A stretch of DNA of 64,000 bases from Fusobacterium_C sp036516095 (GCF_036516095.1 NZ_DATBUM010000017.1:1-64000); one strand, 5' to 3'. Shown: positions 17,030 through 25,760, numbered from the stretch's first letter. Numbers and translations are program-made. The notes: a model not told the origin generated them from the letters alone.

Positions 17030-17449
17030 TCATCGATAGAAGATACCTGCCAGACGTTCGTCTTTGTTGAAGCTGATAGTATAAATCAATGTATTTTTCG
17101 AATATTTTACTCGCTGTGCCACAACAATAAAATCTTGTTTGTTTTCTTGAATTTTGCTAATCTCATAGTCTAAAAAGGTTTCAAAACTTCCATTTGTTTC
17201 AAGTTGAGAATATATTTCCCGACATTTTTTCTCTGTCAAGGCTTTTTTTAATTCCTCGGTGCTGTTTTGTCTTATTTCTGCAGATTTTTTTTCATGAAAT
17301 AAATTGATGGTGTGCTGTGTCATTTCTCTATAGTGCTCTTTTTGGCTTTCGGATAGGTTGGAAGTATTTTTGTTTGAACCGCAAGCAATCCATAAGACAG
17401 CTAAAAAAAGTAATAAAAGCAACCATTTGACAGAACGTAGTTTTTTCAT
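17030..17449 (-). CDS. Predicted lipoprotein with DUF3887-like domain
   Basis: Starting at the ATG at 17449, which has a strong GGGAGGAAAGC site, the product is 139 residues: basic residues, a leucine-rich signal segment and a lipobox ending IAC at about residue 23. The soluble part pairs a helical region (YREMTQHTINLFHEKKSAEI) with a beta-rich C-terminus (FIVVAQRVKYSKNTLIYTIS, ending FNKDERLAGIFYR), the pattern of DUF3887. A longer frame from 17533 only adds residues read inside the upstream gene. It overlaps the YhfC-like gene by four bases. Function is unknown; it interrupts the hem genes. Confidence 0.7.
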   Translation of the reverse strand: MKKLRSVKWLLLLLFLAVLWIACGSNKNTSNLSESQKEHYREMTQHTINLFHEKKSAEIRQNSTEELKKALTEKKCREIYSQLETNGSFETFLDYEISKIQENKQDFIVVAQRVKYSKNTLIYTISFNKDERLAGIFYR

Positions 17450-18042
17450 AAGCTTTCCTCCCTTTTGTGATATTTTATAAGCAAAGTCCCAATCCAAAGT
17501 ACGATGACAAAGAATAGAAATTCTACTTCCCAAATATTTCTTCGAAAGTATCTTGCAAGGGGAATGATCGAATCTATGGAAGAATGGAGTAATATTGCCA
17601 ATATAAGAATTCTATATTTTTTATTTTTCAAAAATCCCAGCCAAAGAAGAATCGATAATTCTATGTGGAGGAATGTAGCAAGGATTCTCTCCAAAATTCC
17701 CCAAATACTGATACTGAAGAGAGCAGTATAGAAACCTATAACATAAAAAAGATAAAGAATTTCCATGAGAGAATGTCCTAAACCGAAAACAACAGCTTCC
17801 ACTATTTTATAGCTATTTTTTAGCAGAAATTTTCGAAATAAAAATCGGAATCCTTCTTCGAAGAGACCGGCACTGGCAGCTATGAAAATGCCTGTTAAAA
17901 GAGGATTTTTCATTTCAAAAATAGTAAATTTCGGATTTTTATAGATTACCGTTGTCAACAGAGGTATTCGGATTTTCATCTGGGAAATCCAAAAACACAA
18001 ACTGCCTAAAAGCAGGATAAAAAGGGATCTTGTGTATTTCAT
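17446..18042 (-). CDS. YhfC-family intramembrane protein (putative glutamic-type protease)
   Basis: The 198-residue protein is almost entirely membrane-embedded, with about six hydrophobic segments. It has the YhfC/CPBP-like signature: an EEGFRFLFRK motif (Glu62-Glu63) after a membrane helix, GLGHSLMEI with His90 and Glu94, and a further histidine in LLHSSID. In related families these residues form an intramembrane metal or glutamic protease site. It is encoded with the small lipoprotein, which it overlaps, so the lipoprotein may be a partner or substrate. That link is inference. Confidence 0.75.
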   Translation of the reverse strand: MKYTRSLFILLLGSLCFWISQMKIRIPLLTTVIYKNPKFTIFEMKNPLLTGIFIAASAGLFEEGFRFLFRKFLLKNSYKIVEAVVFGLGHSLMEILYLFYVIGFYTALFSISIWGILERILATFLHIELSILLWLGFLKNKKYRILILAILLHSSIDSIIPLARYFRRNIWEVEFLFFVIVLWIGTLLIKYHKREESL

Positions 18043-18079
18043 ATTTCCTCCTATAGGAGCTTGGGGAATTATAAAAAAC

Positions 18080-18859
18080 TTATATCAAATGTTTCTCCAA
18101 ACAATAATAATAAATGCCGTCTTCCGCTACTTTGCCACAAATTTCATCCGCAATTTCCTTTAATTGTTCGGAGCCGTTTTTCATGGCAATTCCTCTTCCC
18201 ACCGCCTTCAACATTTCAATATCATTATTTCCGTCTCCGAAAGCCATAGCTTCGGTTCTGTCTATTTGATAATATTCTAGGACTTTTTGAATTCCCAGTC
18301 CTTTTCCTCCGATTTTAGGAATAATATCCACTGCCCTGTCCCACCATGCTGTGATTTTAGCTTGCTGAACTCCTTGCATTAAAGAGGAATATTCTTCCTC
18401 TTTACATCCCAATAGGACTTGAAATATTTCTTCCTGCTTTGCAATCTCCTCAAAGTCATCCGCAATTTCTATCTGAGCACCGCCGAAGCTGTAATATTCT
18501 ATCAAATCCTCATCTTTCCCATTTGATGCCAAACGATTTTTGGTTGCTAAGGAGAGAGGTCTACCAATTCGAGAGGCATTTTCGATAATGGTTTGAACAT
18601 CTTCGTTGGGAATGGAATTACTAAAAATAGTTTTTTCATTATTAAAACAATAGGAACCGTTATAACTTAGGAATACATCGAATTTCACTTCCTTAAACGT
18701 TGGAAGAATCATTGGGGAACGTCCCGTTGCCATAGCGATTAAAATATTTTTTTCTTGCAATCTTTTTAATGTTTCCAACATTTTAGGAGAAATGTGTTTT
18801 TTCTTCATATCAATGAGGGTTCCGTCAATATCAAAGAAAATAATTTTAACAGGCTTCAT
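18080..18859 (-). CDS. HAD-superfamily phosphatase (Cof/YbjI type)
   Basis: The 259-residue protein is a Cof-type HAD hydrolase with the nucleophile motif FFDIDGTLIDM at the N-terminus, motif II MATGRSP, a large type-IIB cap domain in the middle, the motif III lysine in GGKGLGIQKVLEYY and motif IV FGDGNNDIEML. These enzymes dephosphorylate small metabolites such as sugar phosphates or PLP. The substrate is unknown. Its place between hemC and the YhfC-like gene does not suggest one. A strong AAGGAGTGGGAAG site precedes the ATG. Confidence 0.88.
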   Translation of the reverse strand: MKPVKIIFFDIDGTLIDMKKKHISPKMLETLKRLQEKNILIAMATGRSPMILPTFKEVKFDVFLSYNGSYCFNNEKTIFSNSIPNEDVQTIIENASRIGRPLSLATKNRLASNGKDEDLIEYYSFGGAQIEIADDFEEIAKQEEIFQVLLGCKEEEYSSLMQGVQQAKITAWWDRAVDIIPKIGGKGLGIQKVLEYYQIDRTEAMAFGDGNNDIEMLKAVGRGIAMKNGSEQLKEIADEICGKVAEDGIYYYCLEKHLI

Positions 18860-18926
18860 CTTCCCACTCCTTTTTTCTCCATATGTTTTATATTCTTTTT
18901 GAACGAACTGTATATAAAAATTTTTT

Positions 18927-19832
18927 TTATTTTTGTTTCATCATTTTTTGAATTTCCCGTGCAGCCATGGCAGCAATTTCTTTTCCTTTTACAATATTTT
19001 CCGTAATTATCGTTTGATAGCTTTTTTCTTTATGAGAGTACATGGCATAGAAGAGCACAGTTTCTCCTTCTATTTTGGAATAACAGCCCATAGGAGTGTG
19101 GCAGCCTCCGTCGAAAATTCTGGAAAACTCCCTCTCTATTTCTAAAATTTTTGCCAAGTTTTCGTCATGAATACTTTGTAATATGTTTCGAGTTTCTTCA
19201 TCATTTTCTCGACATTGAATATAGAGAGCTCCTTGTGCGGGAGCGGGAACAAAAATGGTCGGGTTCAGGTACTCTGTAATTTTTCTTTCCAGTCCGACTC
19301 TTTTTAAACCTGCCGCAGCCAGTACAATGGCATCATAGTGACCTTCTTCCAATTTTTTCAGTCGAGTATGAATATTTCCACGAAGAGCTTTGATTTCAAG
19401 GTCAGGACGAAGTTGTTTGATATTTTGAATTCTTCGTAAGGAAGAGGTCCCCAGAACAGATCCTTTAGGGAGCTCTGCCAATGTTTTTCCGGAAGTACTG
19501 ACAAGAACGTCTCGAACATCTTCTCGAATGGGAATTGCCCCACAGATCAGTCCGACCGGTGAAATACTCGGAACATCTTTCATAGAATGAACGGCAATGT
19601 TAATGTTTCCTTCCAATAGACTTCGCTCAATTTCTTTGGTAAAAAAACTTTTTAAGGATACTTCACTGTTTCCAAAATGGGAGATCAAGTCTTTATCTCC
19701 CTGCGTTTCGATGATTTGAACGGAAAATGTAAGTTGAGGATAGTATTGTTGCAATTGCTTTTTGACCCAATTCGTTTGAGCCAACGCCAATATACTTCCC
19801 CGACTTCCTAAAAGAATATGACGCTTTAACAT
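18927..19832 (-). CDS. hemC: Porphobilinogen deaminase (hydroxymethylbilane synthase)
   Basis: HemC polymerises four porphobilinogen units into hydroxymethylbilane. The 301-residue protein has the family blocks LLGSRGSILALAQTNWVKK, IETQGDKD, VHSMKDVPS and LGTSSLRRIQNIKQLRPDLE, and Cys244 in DGGCHTPMGCYS, where the dipyrromethane cofactor attaches. Its ATG overlaps the hemA stop, so the two are translationally coupled. Confidence 0.97.
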   Translation of the reverse strand: MLKRHILLGSRGSILALAQTNWVKKQLQQYYPQLTFSVQIIETQGDKDLISHFGNSEVSLKSFFTKEIERSLLEGNINIAVHSMKDVPSISPVGLICGAIPIREDVRDVLVSTSGKTLAELPKGSVLGTSSLRRIQNIKQLRPDLEIKALRGNIHTRLKKLEEGHYDAIVLAAAGLKRVGLERKITEYLNPTIFVPAPAQGALYIQCRENDEETRNILQSIHDENLAKILEIEREFSRIFDGGCHTPMGCYSKIEGETVLFYAMYSHKEKSYQTIITENIVKGKEIAAMAAREIQKMMKQK

Positions 19833-20836
19833 GCTGAAGCCTCCTGTTTGTTTTTATAATAGGAAAGTGCTTTGTGAATACTTTCTATTTGCTCTTCCAA
19901 AAGATAAAAATACTCATCCAACAATTGTTCTCGAAAGGAGCCGTGTTGTTTTGAAATCTTCCAAATATCATCTAAATTGAGAATTTGAACTCTTTCAAGA
20001 TTTGCAATACGAGGATCAATATCTCTGGGAACCGCTAAATCCAACATCAAATACTCTTTTTCCTGTTTTTGTTCTAAAAATTTTTCATATTCCAGTACAA
20101 TATGAGAAGCGGAAGTAGCGGAGATCACAATGTCCGCCTTGGCAATCCACTCATATTTTTCACGAAAATCAATGATGTTCACTTGATAGGCATTGGAAAT
20201 TTTCTCCGCTTTATGATAGCTTCGATTTGTAATGTAAATATTGCTTAAATTTTCTTTTACCAAGAGGGATAAAATAGACTGAGCCAACTCTCCAACTCCC
20301 AATAAGAGAATTTTTTTTTCCTGTAAGTTTGAAATTCTTTCCTGTATGGAATGTAAAGTAATGGCTTCCAAAGAAAGAGCATGATGAGCAATGTTACTTT
20401 TGGTTCTGAATTTTTTTCCCAATGTTATGATTTTTTGAAAGATAATATTGAAAAGTTTGGAGCTGTGCTCCTCTTCCAGAGCCTTTGTGTAGGCATGTTT
20501 TATCTGTGCTAAAATTTGATCTTCCCCCTTGATGACCGAAAAAAATCCACAAACAACTTTTGCTAAGTATAGGAGTGCCTCTTCTCCCTGTTTTGTTTGT
20601 AGACCCCGCTGGTTGGAAAATTGTTCTTTTATTTCTTCTAATGGTGTCTTTTCAAGGAGTTCCACATAAAATTCAACTCGTAGACAGGTGGAAAGGTCCA
20701 CATAAGCTCGAATTTTCCCCGCTTGAAAAAGTTTTTCCAAGATGATTTTCGGTTTCTGCCTGATAAATTCTTCTCGTTCTTGCATAGAAAGCATTGTATG
20801 AGAAATTCCAATCACTGCAAAATTTTTGATATTCAT
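19826..20836 (-). CDS. hemA: Glutamyl-tRNA reductase
   Basis: HemA reduces Glu-tRNA(Glu) to glutamate-1-semialdehyde, the first committed step of C5 tetrapyrrole synthesis. The 336-residue protein has the catalytic Cys51 in LSTCLRVEFY, the region VCGFFSVIKGEDQILAQIK, the NADPH site KILLLGVGELAQSI and ITNRSYHKAEKI. It is shorter than the roughly 420-residue enterobacterial enzyme because the C-terminal dimerisation region is trimmed. It is the first gene of the operon, behind a promoter ending at about 20873. Confidence 0.93.
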   Translation of the reverse strand: MNIKNFAVIGISHTMLSMQEREEFIRQKPKIILEKLFQAGKIRAYVDLSTCLRVEFYVELLEKTPLEEIKEQFSNQRGLQTKQGEEALLYLAKVVCGFFSVIKGEDQILAQIKHAYTKALEEEHSSKLFNIIFQKIITLGKKFRTKSNIAHHALSLEAITLHSIQERISNLQEKKILLLGVGELAQSILSLLVKENLSNIYITNRSYHKAEKISNAYQVNIIDFREKYEWIAKADIVISATSASHIVLEYEKFLEQKQEKEYLMLDLAVPRDIDPRIANLERVQILNLDDIWKISKQHGSFREQLLDEYFYLLEEQIESIHKALSYYKNKQEASAC

Positions 20837-20872
20837 TTTTGAATCCTTTCTTTTTCACTAATCTTCTTTTTC

Positions 20873-20901
20873 ATTATAACTCAATTTTTTATTTCCCACA
20901 A
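20873..20901 (-). promoter_or_regulatory. Promoter of the hemA operon
   Basis: On the minus strand a -35 box TTGTGG (20901-20896) and a perfect -10 box TATAAT (20878-20873) are separated by 17 bp, just upstream of hemA. No riboswitch-like structure is evident in the short leader. This promoter could drive all nine genes down to the RidA domain. Confidence 0.65.
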
Positions 20902-21001
20902 TGTTTTCTTTAGCAGGGAAAAAACTTTTCATTTATTCGAAGATATGATAGAATAGACTCATATAGAACTTATTATAGAAAAGAAAAAATAAGGAGTTTA
21001 G

Positions 21002-21871
21002 GTGCATAAATATATTGTGGAGCCGGAATATGACGGCTATGAAATTGGAGAATACTTGAAAGAAACAAAAGGATATTCGGGAAGAGGACTTCGGAAATTG
21101 GAAATTTATTTGAATGGGAAGAAGATGAAAAATACAGCGAAAAAAGTTCGAAAACTAAATCGTATTTTGATTGTAGAAAAAGAAAAAGAAACGGGAATTC
21201 GACCTATGGATATTCCTTTGAATGTGGTATACGAAGATGAAAATTTATTGGTACTTAATAAACAAGCCAATTTGGTGACACATCCTACGACGAAAAAAGT
21301 AGATACCACTTTGGCGAATGGAGTTGTCGCTTATTTTTTAAAAACAACAGGAAGAACAATGGTTCCAAGATTTTATAATCGCTTGGATATGAATACCACA
21401 GGGTTAATCATCGTAACGAAAAATGCCTACTCTCAAGCTTATTTACAAGAAAAAACCGAAGTTAGAAAATCATATCAAACGATAGTGAAAGGTATGGTGG
21501 AACAAGATGAATTTTATATTACCAGACCGATTGGAAAAGTGGGAGAGGAGTTACGAAGAGTGGAGTTGTCGGTTGAAGAGGGAGGACAGGAGGCAAAAAC
21601 TTTTGTCAAAGTACTGAAACGTTTTCCTCAGAAAAACAGCTCTTTATTGGAGGTCACATTGTTTACGGGAAGAACACATCAAATTCGGGCTCATTTGTCC
21701 TTAGAGGGCTATCCCGTTGTGGGAGATGATTTATACGGCGGAGCAGATGAAACAATAAAAAGACAACTTTTGCATGCTTATCGTCTTCGTTTTCAAAATC
21801 CGAAAGATGGAGAGGAACAAGAAATTGTCATTGACTTGCCACAGGATATGAAAGACTATCTGAATGGATAA
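21002..21871 (+). CDS. RluA-family RNA pseudouridine synthase
   Basis: The 289-residue protein begins with an S4-like segment, then the catalytic domain with aspartate motif NRLDMNTTGLIIVTKN, followed by GRTHQIRAHLSLEGYPVVGD. These are the diagnostic RluA/C/D motifs. The exact rRNA or tRNA site modified cannot be assigned from sequence. The start is a GTG at 21002 immediately after AAGGAGTTTAG. It is transcribed divergently from hemA. Confidence 0.93.
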   Translation: MHKYIVEPEYDGYEIGEYLKETKGYSGRGLRKLEIYLNGKKMKNTAKKVRKLNRILIVEKEKETGIRPMDIPLNVVYEDENLLVLNKQANLVTHPTTKKVDTTLANGVVAYFLKTTGRTMVPRFYNRLDMNTTGLIIVTKNAYSQAYLQEKTEVRKSYQTIVKGMVEQDEFYITRPIGKVGEELRRVELSVEEGGQEAKTFVKVLKRFPQKNSSLLEVTLFTGRTHQIRAHLSLEGYPVVGDDLYGGADETIKRQLLHAYRLRFQNPKDGEEQEIVIDLPQDMKDYLNG

Positions 21872-21913
21872 AAACTGTTCATCTTCGGAGTAAAAGTAGT
21901 TCTTCAATCTCAT

Positions 21914-21942
21914 TGACAAAGAGAGCAAGTTATTATATAGTA
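21914..21942 (+). promoter_or_regulatory. Promoter of gap
   Basis: A consensus -35 box TTGACA (21914-21919) and a -10 box TATAGT (21937-21942) are separated by 17 bp. Transcription would start near 21949, some 60 bases before gap. The strength fits a highly expressed glycolytic gene. Confidence 0.75.
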
Positions 21943-22008
21943 ATGGAAAGAGACAAACAATTTAAAAAAGTATAGAGTACATTTAGGTAAAATTTTAGGA
22001 GGGATGGC

Positions 22009-23013
22009 ATGTCAGTAAAAGTAGCAATTAACGGTTTTGGAAGAATAGGAAGATTAGCATTGAGAGTCATGAGTGAAAATCCTGAATACGATGTTGTAGC
22101 AATCAACGACTTAACGGATGCAAAAACTTTAGCACATTTATTTAAATATGATTCGGCACAAGGAAGATTTCAAGGAACGATTGATGTAACAGAAGAAGGT
22201 TTTGTAGTTAATGGAGATTCTATCAAAGTATTTGCAAAAGCAAATCCGGAAGAATTGCCTTGGAAAGAATTAGGAATTGATGTAGTATTAGAATGTACAG
22301 GATTCTTTACCAGCAAAGAGAAAGCGGAAGCTCATATCAAAGCAGGAGCTAAGAAAGTTGTAATTTCCGCACCGGCAACCGGAGATTTAAAAACAATCGT
22401 ATATAATGTAAATCATGATATTTTAGATGGAAGTGAAACTGTTATTTCAGGAGCCTCTTGTACGACAAACTGTTTAGCACCTATGGCAAAAGTATTGCAC
22501 GATAATTTTGGAATTGTAGAAGGATTGATGACAACTATTCACGCTTATACCAATGACCAAAATACTTTAGATGCTCCACATAAAAAAGGAGATTTAAGAA
22601 GAGCGAGAGCAGCTGCGGCAAATATTGTTCCCAATACAACGGGAGCAGCAAAAGCAATTGGTCTGGTGATTCCTGAATTGAAAGGAAAATTGGACGGAGC
22701 AGCTCAAAGAGTACCTGTTATTACCGGATCCATTACGGAATTAGTAACAGTATTGGAAAAATCTGTGACAGTGGAAGAAATCAATGCAGCAATGAAGGCG
22801 GCAGCCAATGAATCTTTTGGATACAATAATGAAGATATTGTATCAAGCGATGTGATTGGATGCAGATTCGGTTCTTTATTTGATGCTACTCAAACAAGAG
22901 TAATGACAGTTGGAGAAAAACAATTAGTAAAGACAGTTTCCTGGTATGACAATGAAATGTCTTATACTTCTCAATTGATTCGAACTTTAGGAGCAGTTAC
23001 GAAAGCAAAATAA
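22009..23013 (+). CDS. gap: Glyceraldehyde-3-phosphate dehydrogenase, type I
   Basis: GapA oxidises glyceraldehyde-3-phosphate with NAD+ and phosphate. The 334-residue protein has the NAD motif VAINGFGRIGRLALRV, the catalytic Cys151 in SGASCTTNCLAPMAK, the RRARAAAANIVPNTTGAAKA segment and the C-terminal WYDNEMSYTSQLIRTL. Length and motifs are canonical. It has its own strong promoter and an AGGAGGGATGGC site. A terminator-like hairpin follows before pgk. Confidence 0.98.
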   Translation: MSVKVAINGFGRIGRLALRVMSENPEYDVVAINDLTDAKTLAHLFKYDSAQGRFQGTIDVTEEGFVVNGDSIKVFAKANPEELPWKELGIDVVLECTGFFTSKEKAEAHIKAGAKKVVISAPATGDLKTIVYNVNHDILDGSETVISGASCTTNCLAPMAKVLHDNFGIVEGLMTTIHAYTNDQNTLDAPHKKGDLRRARAAAANIVPNTTGAAKAIGLVIPELKGKLDGAAQRVPVITGSITELVTVLEKSVTVEEINAAMKAAANESFGYNNEDIVSSDVIGCRFGSLFDATQTRVMTVGEKQLVKTVSWYDNEMSYTSQLIRTLGAVTKAK

Positions 23014-23026
23014 GCAGTCTAGTGAG

Positions 23027-23053
23027 CGGAGCCTGAAGAGGTTCCGTTTTTTT
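23027..23053 (+). terminator. Terminator between gap and pgk
   Basis: CGGAGCC (23027-23033) pairs with GGTTCCG (23040-23046), including one G-U, around a six-base loop, followed by seven Ts. This is a full rho-independent terminator and may reduce, but not abolish, read-through into pgk, which has no obvious promoter of its own in the 20 bases before its ribosome binding site. Confidence 0.85.
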
Positions 23054-23074
23054 ATAATAATCCAAGGAGGAAAG

Positions 23075-24274
23075 ATGGCAAAGAAAAGTATTCAAGATTT
23101 AGAATTACAAGGAAAAAAAGTGTTGATGAGAGTGGACTTCAATGTTCCTATGAAAGAGGGAAAAATTACAGATGATAATAGAATTGTGGCAGCGTTGTCT
23201 ACTATAAAATATGCTTTGGAACAAGGCGGAAGAGTGATTGCCTTTTCTCATTTAGGAAAGGTAAAAACAGAAGAAGATTTAGTATCAAAATCATTAAGAC
23301 CTGTAGCGACCAGACTTTCGGAATTATTAGGAAAAGAAGTGAAATTCGTGGCAGCAACTCGAGGAGCTGAATTGGAAGCAACCGTAAATTCTCTAAAAAA
23401 TGGAGAAATTATGATGTTTGAAAATACAAGATTTGAAGATTTGGACGGAAAGAAAGAATCCAAAAATGACACAGAATTAGGAAAATATTGGGCTTCTTTA
23501 GGAGATGTTTTTGTGAACGATGCCTTTGGAACAGCTCACAGAGCTCATGCTTCTAATGTCGGAATTGCTTCCAACATTGGAGAGGGAAAATCGGCAGCAG
23601 GCTTCTTAATGGAAAAAGAAATTCGTTTCATTGGAGGAGCCGTGGACACACCGGAAAGACCTTTAGTAGCTATTTTGGGAGGAGCGAAAGTTTCGGACAA
23701 AATCGGTGTGATTGAAAACTTATTGGAAAAAGCGGACAAAGTCTTAGTGGGAGGAGCGATGATGTTCACTTTCCTAAAGGCTTTAGGAAAAAGTACGGGA
23801 ACTTCTCTCGTGGAAGAAGATAAAGTGGAATTAGCGAAATCTTTATTAGAGAAAGCCAGTGGGAAGTTAATTCTTCCAATAGATACTGTAGTGGCAAAAG
23901 AATTTAGTAATGATGCAAATCATAGAACAGTGTCTGTGGATGAAGTTCCATCAGATGAAATGGGATTGGATATAGGAGCCGGAACAGTGGAATTATTTTC
24001 CGAAGAAATTGTGAAGGCAAAAACAGTGGTATGGAACGGACCGATGGGAGTGTTTGAAATGTCAAATTACGCAAAGGGAACTATAGGAGTTTGTGAAGCC
24101 ATTGCTCATCTGGAGGGAGCAACTACGATTATCGGGGGAGGAGATTCTGCCGCTGCTGCCATTAGTTTAGGATATGCGGATAAATTCACTCATATCTCTA
24201 CGGGAGGAGGAGCTTCTTTAGAATACTTGGAAGGAAAAGTATTACCGGGAGTTGTCTCTATTTCTGAAAAATAA
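23075..24274 (+). CDS. pgk: Phosphoglycerate kinase
   Basis: Pgk transfers phosphate from 1,3-bisphosphoglycerate to ADP. The 399-residue protein contains KKVLMRVDFNVPMKEG, the FSHLGKV segment, the FVNDAFGTAHRAHAS block, the hinge WNGPMGVFE and the C-terminal GGGDSAAAA and THISTGGGASLEYLEGK nucleotide motifs. Length is standard. Together with gap it forms the lower-glycolysis pair; tpi, gpm and eno are not in the window. Confidence 0.98.
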   Translation: MAKKSIQDLELQGKKVLMRVDFNVPMKEGKITDDNRIVAALSTIKYALEQGGRVIAFSHLGKVKTEEDLVSKSLRPVATRLSELLGKEVKFVAATRGAELEATVNSLKNGEIMMFENTRFEDLDGKKESKNDTELGKYWASLGDVFVNDAFGTAHRAHASNVGIASNIGEGKSAAGFLMEKEIRFIGGAVDTPERPLVAILGGAKVSDKIGVIENLLEKADKVLVGGAMMFTFLKALGKSTGTSLVEEDKVELAKSLLEKASGKLILPIDTVVAKEFSNDANHRTVSVDEVPSDEMGLDIGAGTVELFSEEIVKAKTVVWNGPMGVFEMSNYAKGTIGVCEAIAHLEGATTIIGGGDSAAAAISLGYADKFTHISTGGGASLEYLEGKVLPGVVSISEK

Positions 24275-24296
24275 TTTCAGAAAAAAATAATTAGGA

Positions 24297-24326
24297 TTGC
24301 TATTTTTGAAAATGCTATGATATAAT
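24297..24326 (+). promoter_or_regulatory. Promoter for the FMN-binding protein gene
   Basis: A perfect -10 box TATAAT (24321-24326) lies 18 bp after TTGCTA (24297-24302) and about 29 bases before the ATG. An inverted repeat TTTCTGAAA/TTTCAGAAA near the pgk stop lies just upstream but lacks a T tract. Confidence 0.55.
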
Positions 24327-24354
24327 AGAAAAAAATAGAGAAAGAGGAAAACAG

Positions 24355-24717
24355 ATGACATATCAAAACAGAATTAAATATATTTCTATGGTTCTTGTAA
24401 TTGCTGCTGCTATTTCCGTTGTCTTATTACAAAGGAACGCACCAAAGGTGTATGAGGGAATAGGAGAAGGATTCGAAAATGAGATTCGGGTACAAGTAAC
24501 AGCGTACCGAAATCGAGAGAATGAGATTAGAATTACGGATATTCAAGTCGAGCATGAAGATACTCCGGAAGTTGGAGGAATGGCAATTTCATCTTTGACT
24601 GAGAAAATAAAAAGTATGCAAACTTTGGATGTAGATGTTGTAGCAGGGGCTTCATCCAGTTCTCAAGGATTTTTGGATGCCATAAGAGATGCAGTAAAAA
24701 AAATACCTGAAAAATAA
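24355..24717 (+). CDS. FMN-binding domain protein
   Basis: The 120-residue product has one N-terminal membrane anchor (about residues 9-25) and an extracytoplasmic FMN-binding domain of the RnfG/NqrC type, shown by EGIGEGFENEIRVQVTAYRN and the covalent-flavin-like motif VVAGASSSSQGFLDAIRDAV. In RnfG the consensus is S(T)GAT with a flavin-modified threonine; here the motif reads AGASSSS, so covalent attachment is uncertain. Electron transfer at the cell surface is plausible. It is monocistronic, with its own promoter and terminator. Confidence 0.8.
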   Translation: MTYQNRIKYISMVLVIAAAISVVLLQRNAPKVYEGIGEGFENEIRVQVTAYRNRENEIRITDIQVEHEDTPEVGGMAISSLTEKIKSMQTLDVDVVAGASSSSQGFLDAIRDAVKKIPEK

Positions 24718-24726
24718 AAAAATAAG

Positions 24727-24763
24727 GGGTTATCTCAGAGTATTATTTTGAGATAGCCTTTCT
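24727..24763 (+). terminator. Terminator after the FMN-binding protein gene
   Basis: GGTTATCTCA (24728-24737) pairs with TGAGATAGCC (24749-24758) with one G-U pair, followed by TTTCTT. It separates this gene from the AEC-type permease. Confidence 0.8.
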
Positions 24764-24812
24764 TCATTCTATGTTATATTTACACATAGAAAAGGGGTTT
24801 GGGAGAGAATAT

Positions 24813-25760
24813 ATGGAAAATTTCATGTTGGCAATGAATGTAGTGTTACCGATTTTAATCATTTTGAGCATAGGTTATATTTTAAAATATTTTAAAATGC
24901 TTGACAATTCTTCTTTGAATCAGATGAATAGCCTAGTATTTCGAGTTTTTATGAGTAGTTTATTATTTATCAATATTTATCGATTGGAGGCGGAGACAGT
25001 CTTTCAGACCAAGAATCTGAGATTTATTTTATTTCCTGTTTTGGGAGTTCTTTTTATGATTCTTTTGAGTTATCTGTGTTATTCCAAGATGATAAAAGAT
25101 TCTAAAAAATGTTCTGTCATGATTCAAGCTGCCTATCGAGGAAATTTCGTGTTATTTGGAATTCCGATTGCCAGCAGCTTGTATGGAGAGCAAGCTTTGG
25201 GGATTACCTCTCTTTTGTTGGCAGCCGTTATTCCAACTTTTAATATTACTGCTATTTTATTGCTGGAGTTTTATCGGGACAAGAAGATAAAATTTTCAAA
25301 ACTTCTCATTTCTACCTTAAAAAATCCTTTGCTTTTGGCTTCTACTTCAGCAGTGCTTTGTTTATTTTTTCATCTCCAGCTTCCCGTTATTTTGGAAGGA
25401 ACGATTTCAAGTTTGGCAAAGGTGGCTACTCCCCTAGCATTTATCGTGTTAGGAGGAAGCTTGGAATTAGGAAGCGTAAAAAAGCATTGGAAGTATTTAA
25501 TATCTGCAAATGTGGTAAAGTTAGTTGTCTTTCCTCTGTTAATTCTTATAACAGCACATTTTCTACAGTTCAGTCCGATGGAGATGACAGCCTTTTTATC
25601 GGCGACAGCTTGTCCTGCTGCAGTGGCCTCTTTTACGATGGCAAAGGAGATGGAGGCGGATGGAGATCTGGCGGGAGAGATTGTGGTGACGACAAGTGCT
25701 TGTTCCATTATCACGATTTTCTTTTGGGTCTTTCTTTTAAAAAGTGTTGCTTGGATATAG
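24813..25760 (+). CDS. AEC-family (auxin efflux carrier-like) permease
   Basis: The start at 24813 follows GGGAGAGAATAT and yields a 315-residue protein beginning MENFMLAMNVVLPILI; an earlier ATG at 24771 has no clear site and adds 14 polar residues. About ten membrane segments are seen in two halves, with family motifs FRVFMSSLLFINIYR and the C-terminal SATACPAAVASFTMA. AEC members export or import organic acids such as malate. The substrate here is unknown. It is followed by a terminator, so it is probably not part of the acid-sugar operon downstream. Confidence 0.88.
   Translation: MENFMLAMNVVLPILIILSIGYILKYFKMLDNSSLNQMNSLVFRVFMSSLLFINIYRLEAETVFQTKNLRFILFPVLGVLFMILLSYLCYSKMIKDSKKCSVMIQAAYRGNFVLFGIPIASSLYGEQALGITSLLLAAVIPTFNITAILLLEFYRDKKIKFSKLLISTLKNPLLLASTSAVLCLFFHLQLPVILEGTISSLAKVATPLAFIVLGGSLELGSVKKHWKYLISANVVKLVVFPLLILITAHFLQFSPMEMTAFLSATACPAAVASFTMAKEMEADGDLAGEIVVTTSACSIITIFFWVFLLKSVAWI

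Noticed and set aside
17450..17533. N-terminal extension of the DUF3887-like lipoprotein
   Set aside because: The extension is read inside the YhfC-like gene and would bury the signal peptide; the internal ATG has a strong ribosome binding site.
24275..24296. Terminator for pgk from the TTTCTGAAA/TTTCAGAAA inverted repeat
   Set aside because: The stem is A-T rich and is followed by an A tract, not a T tract, on the pgk strand.
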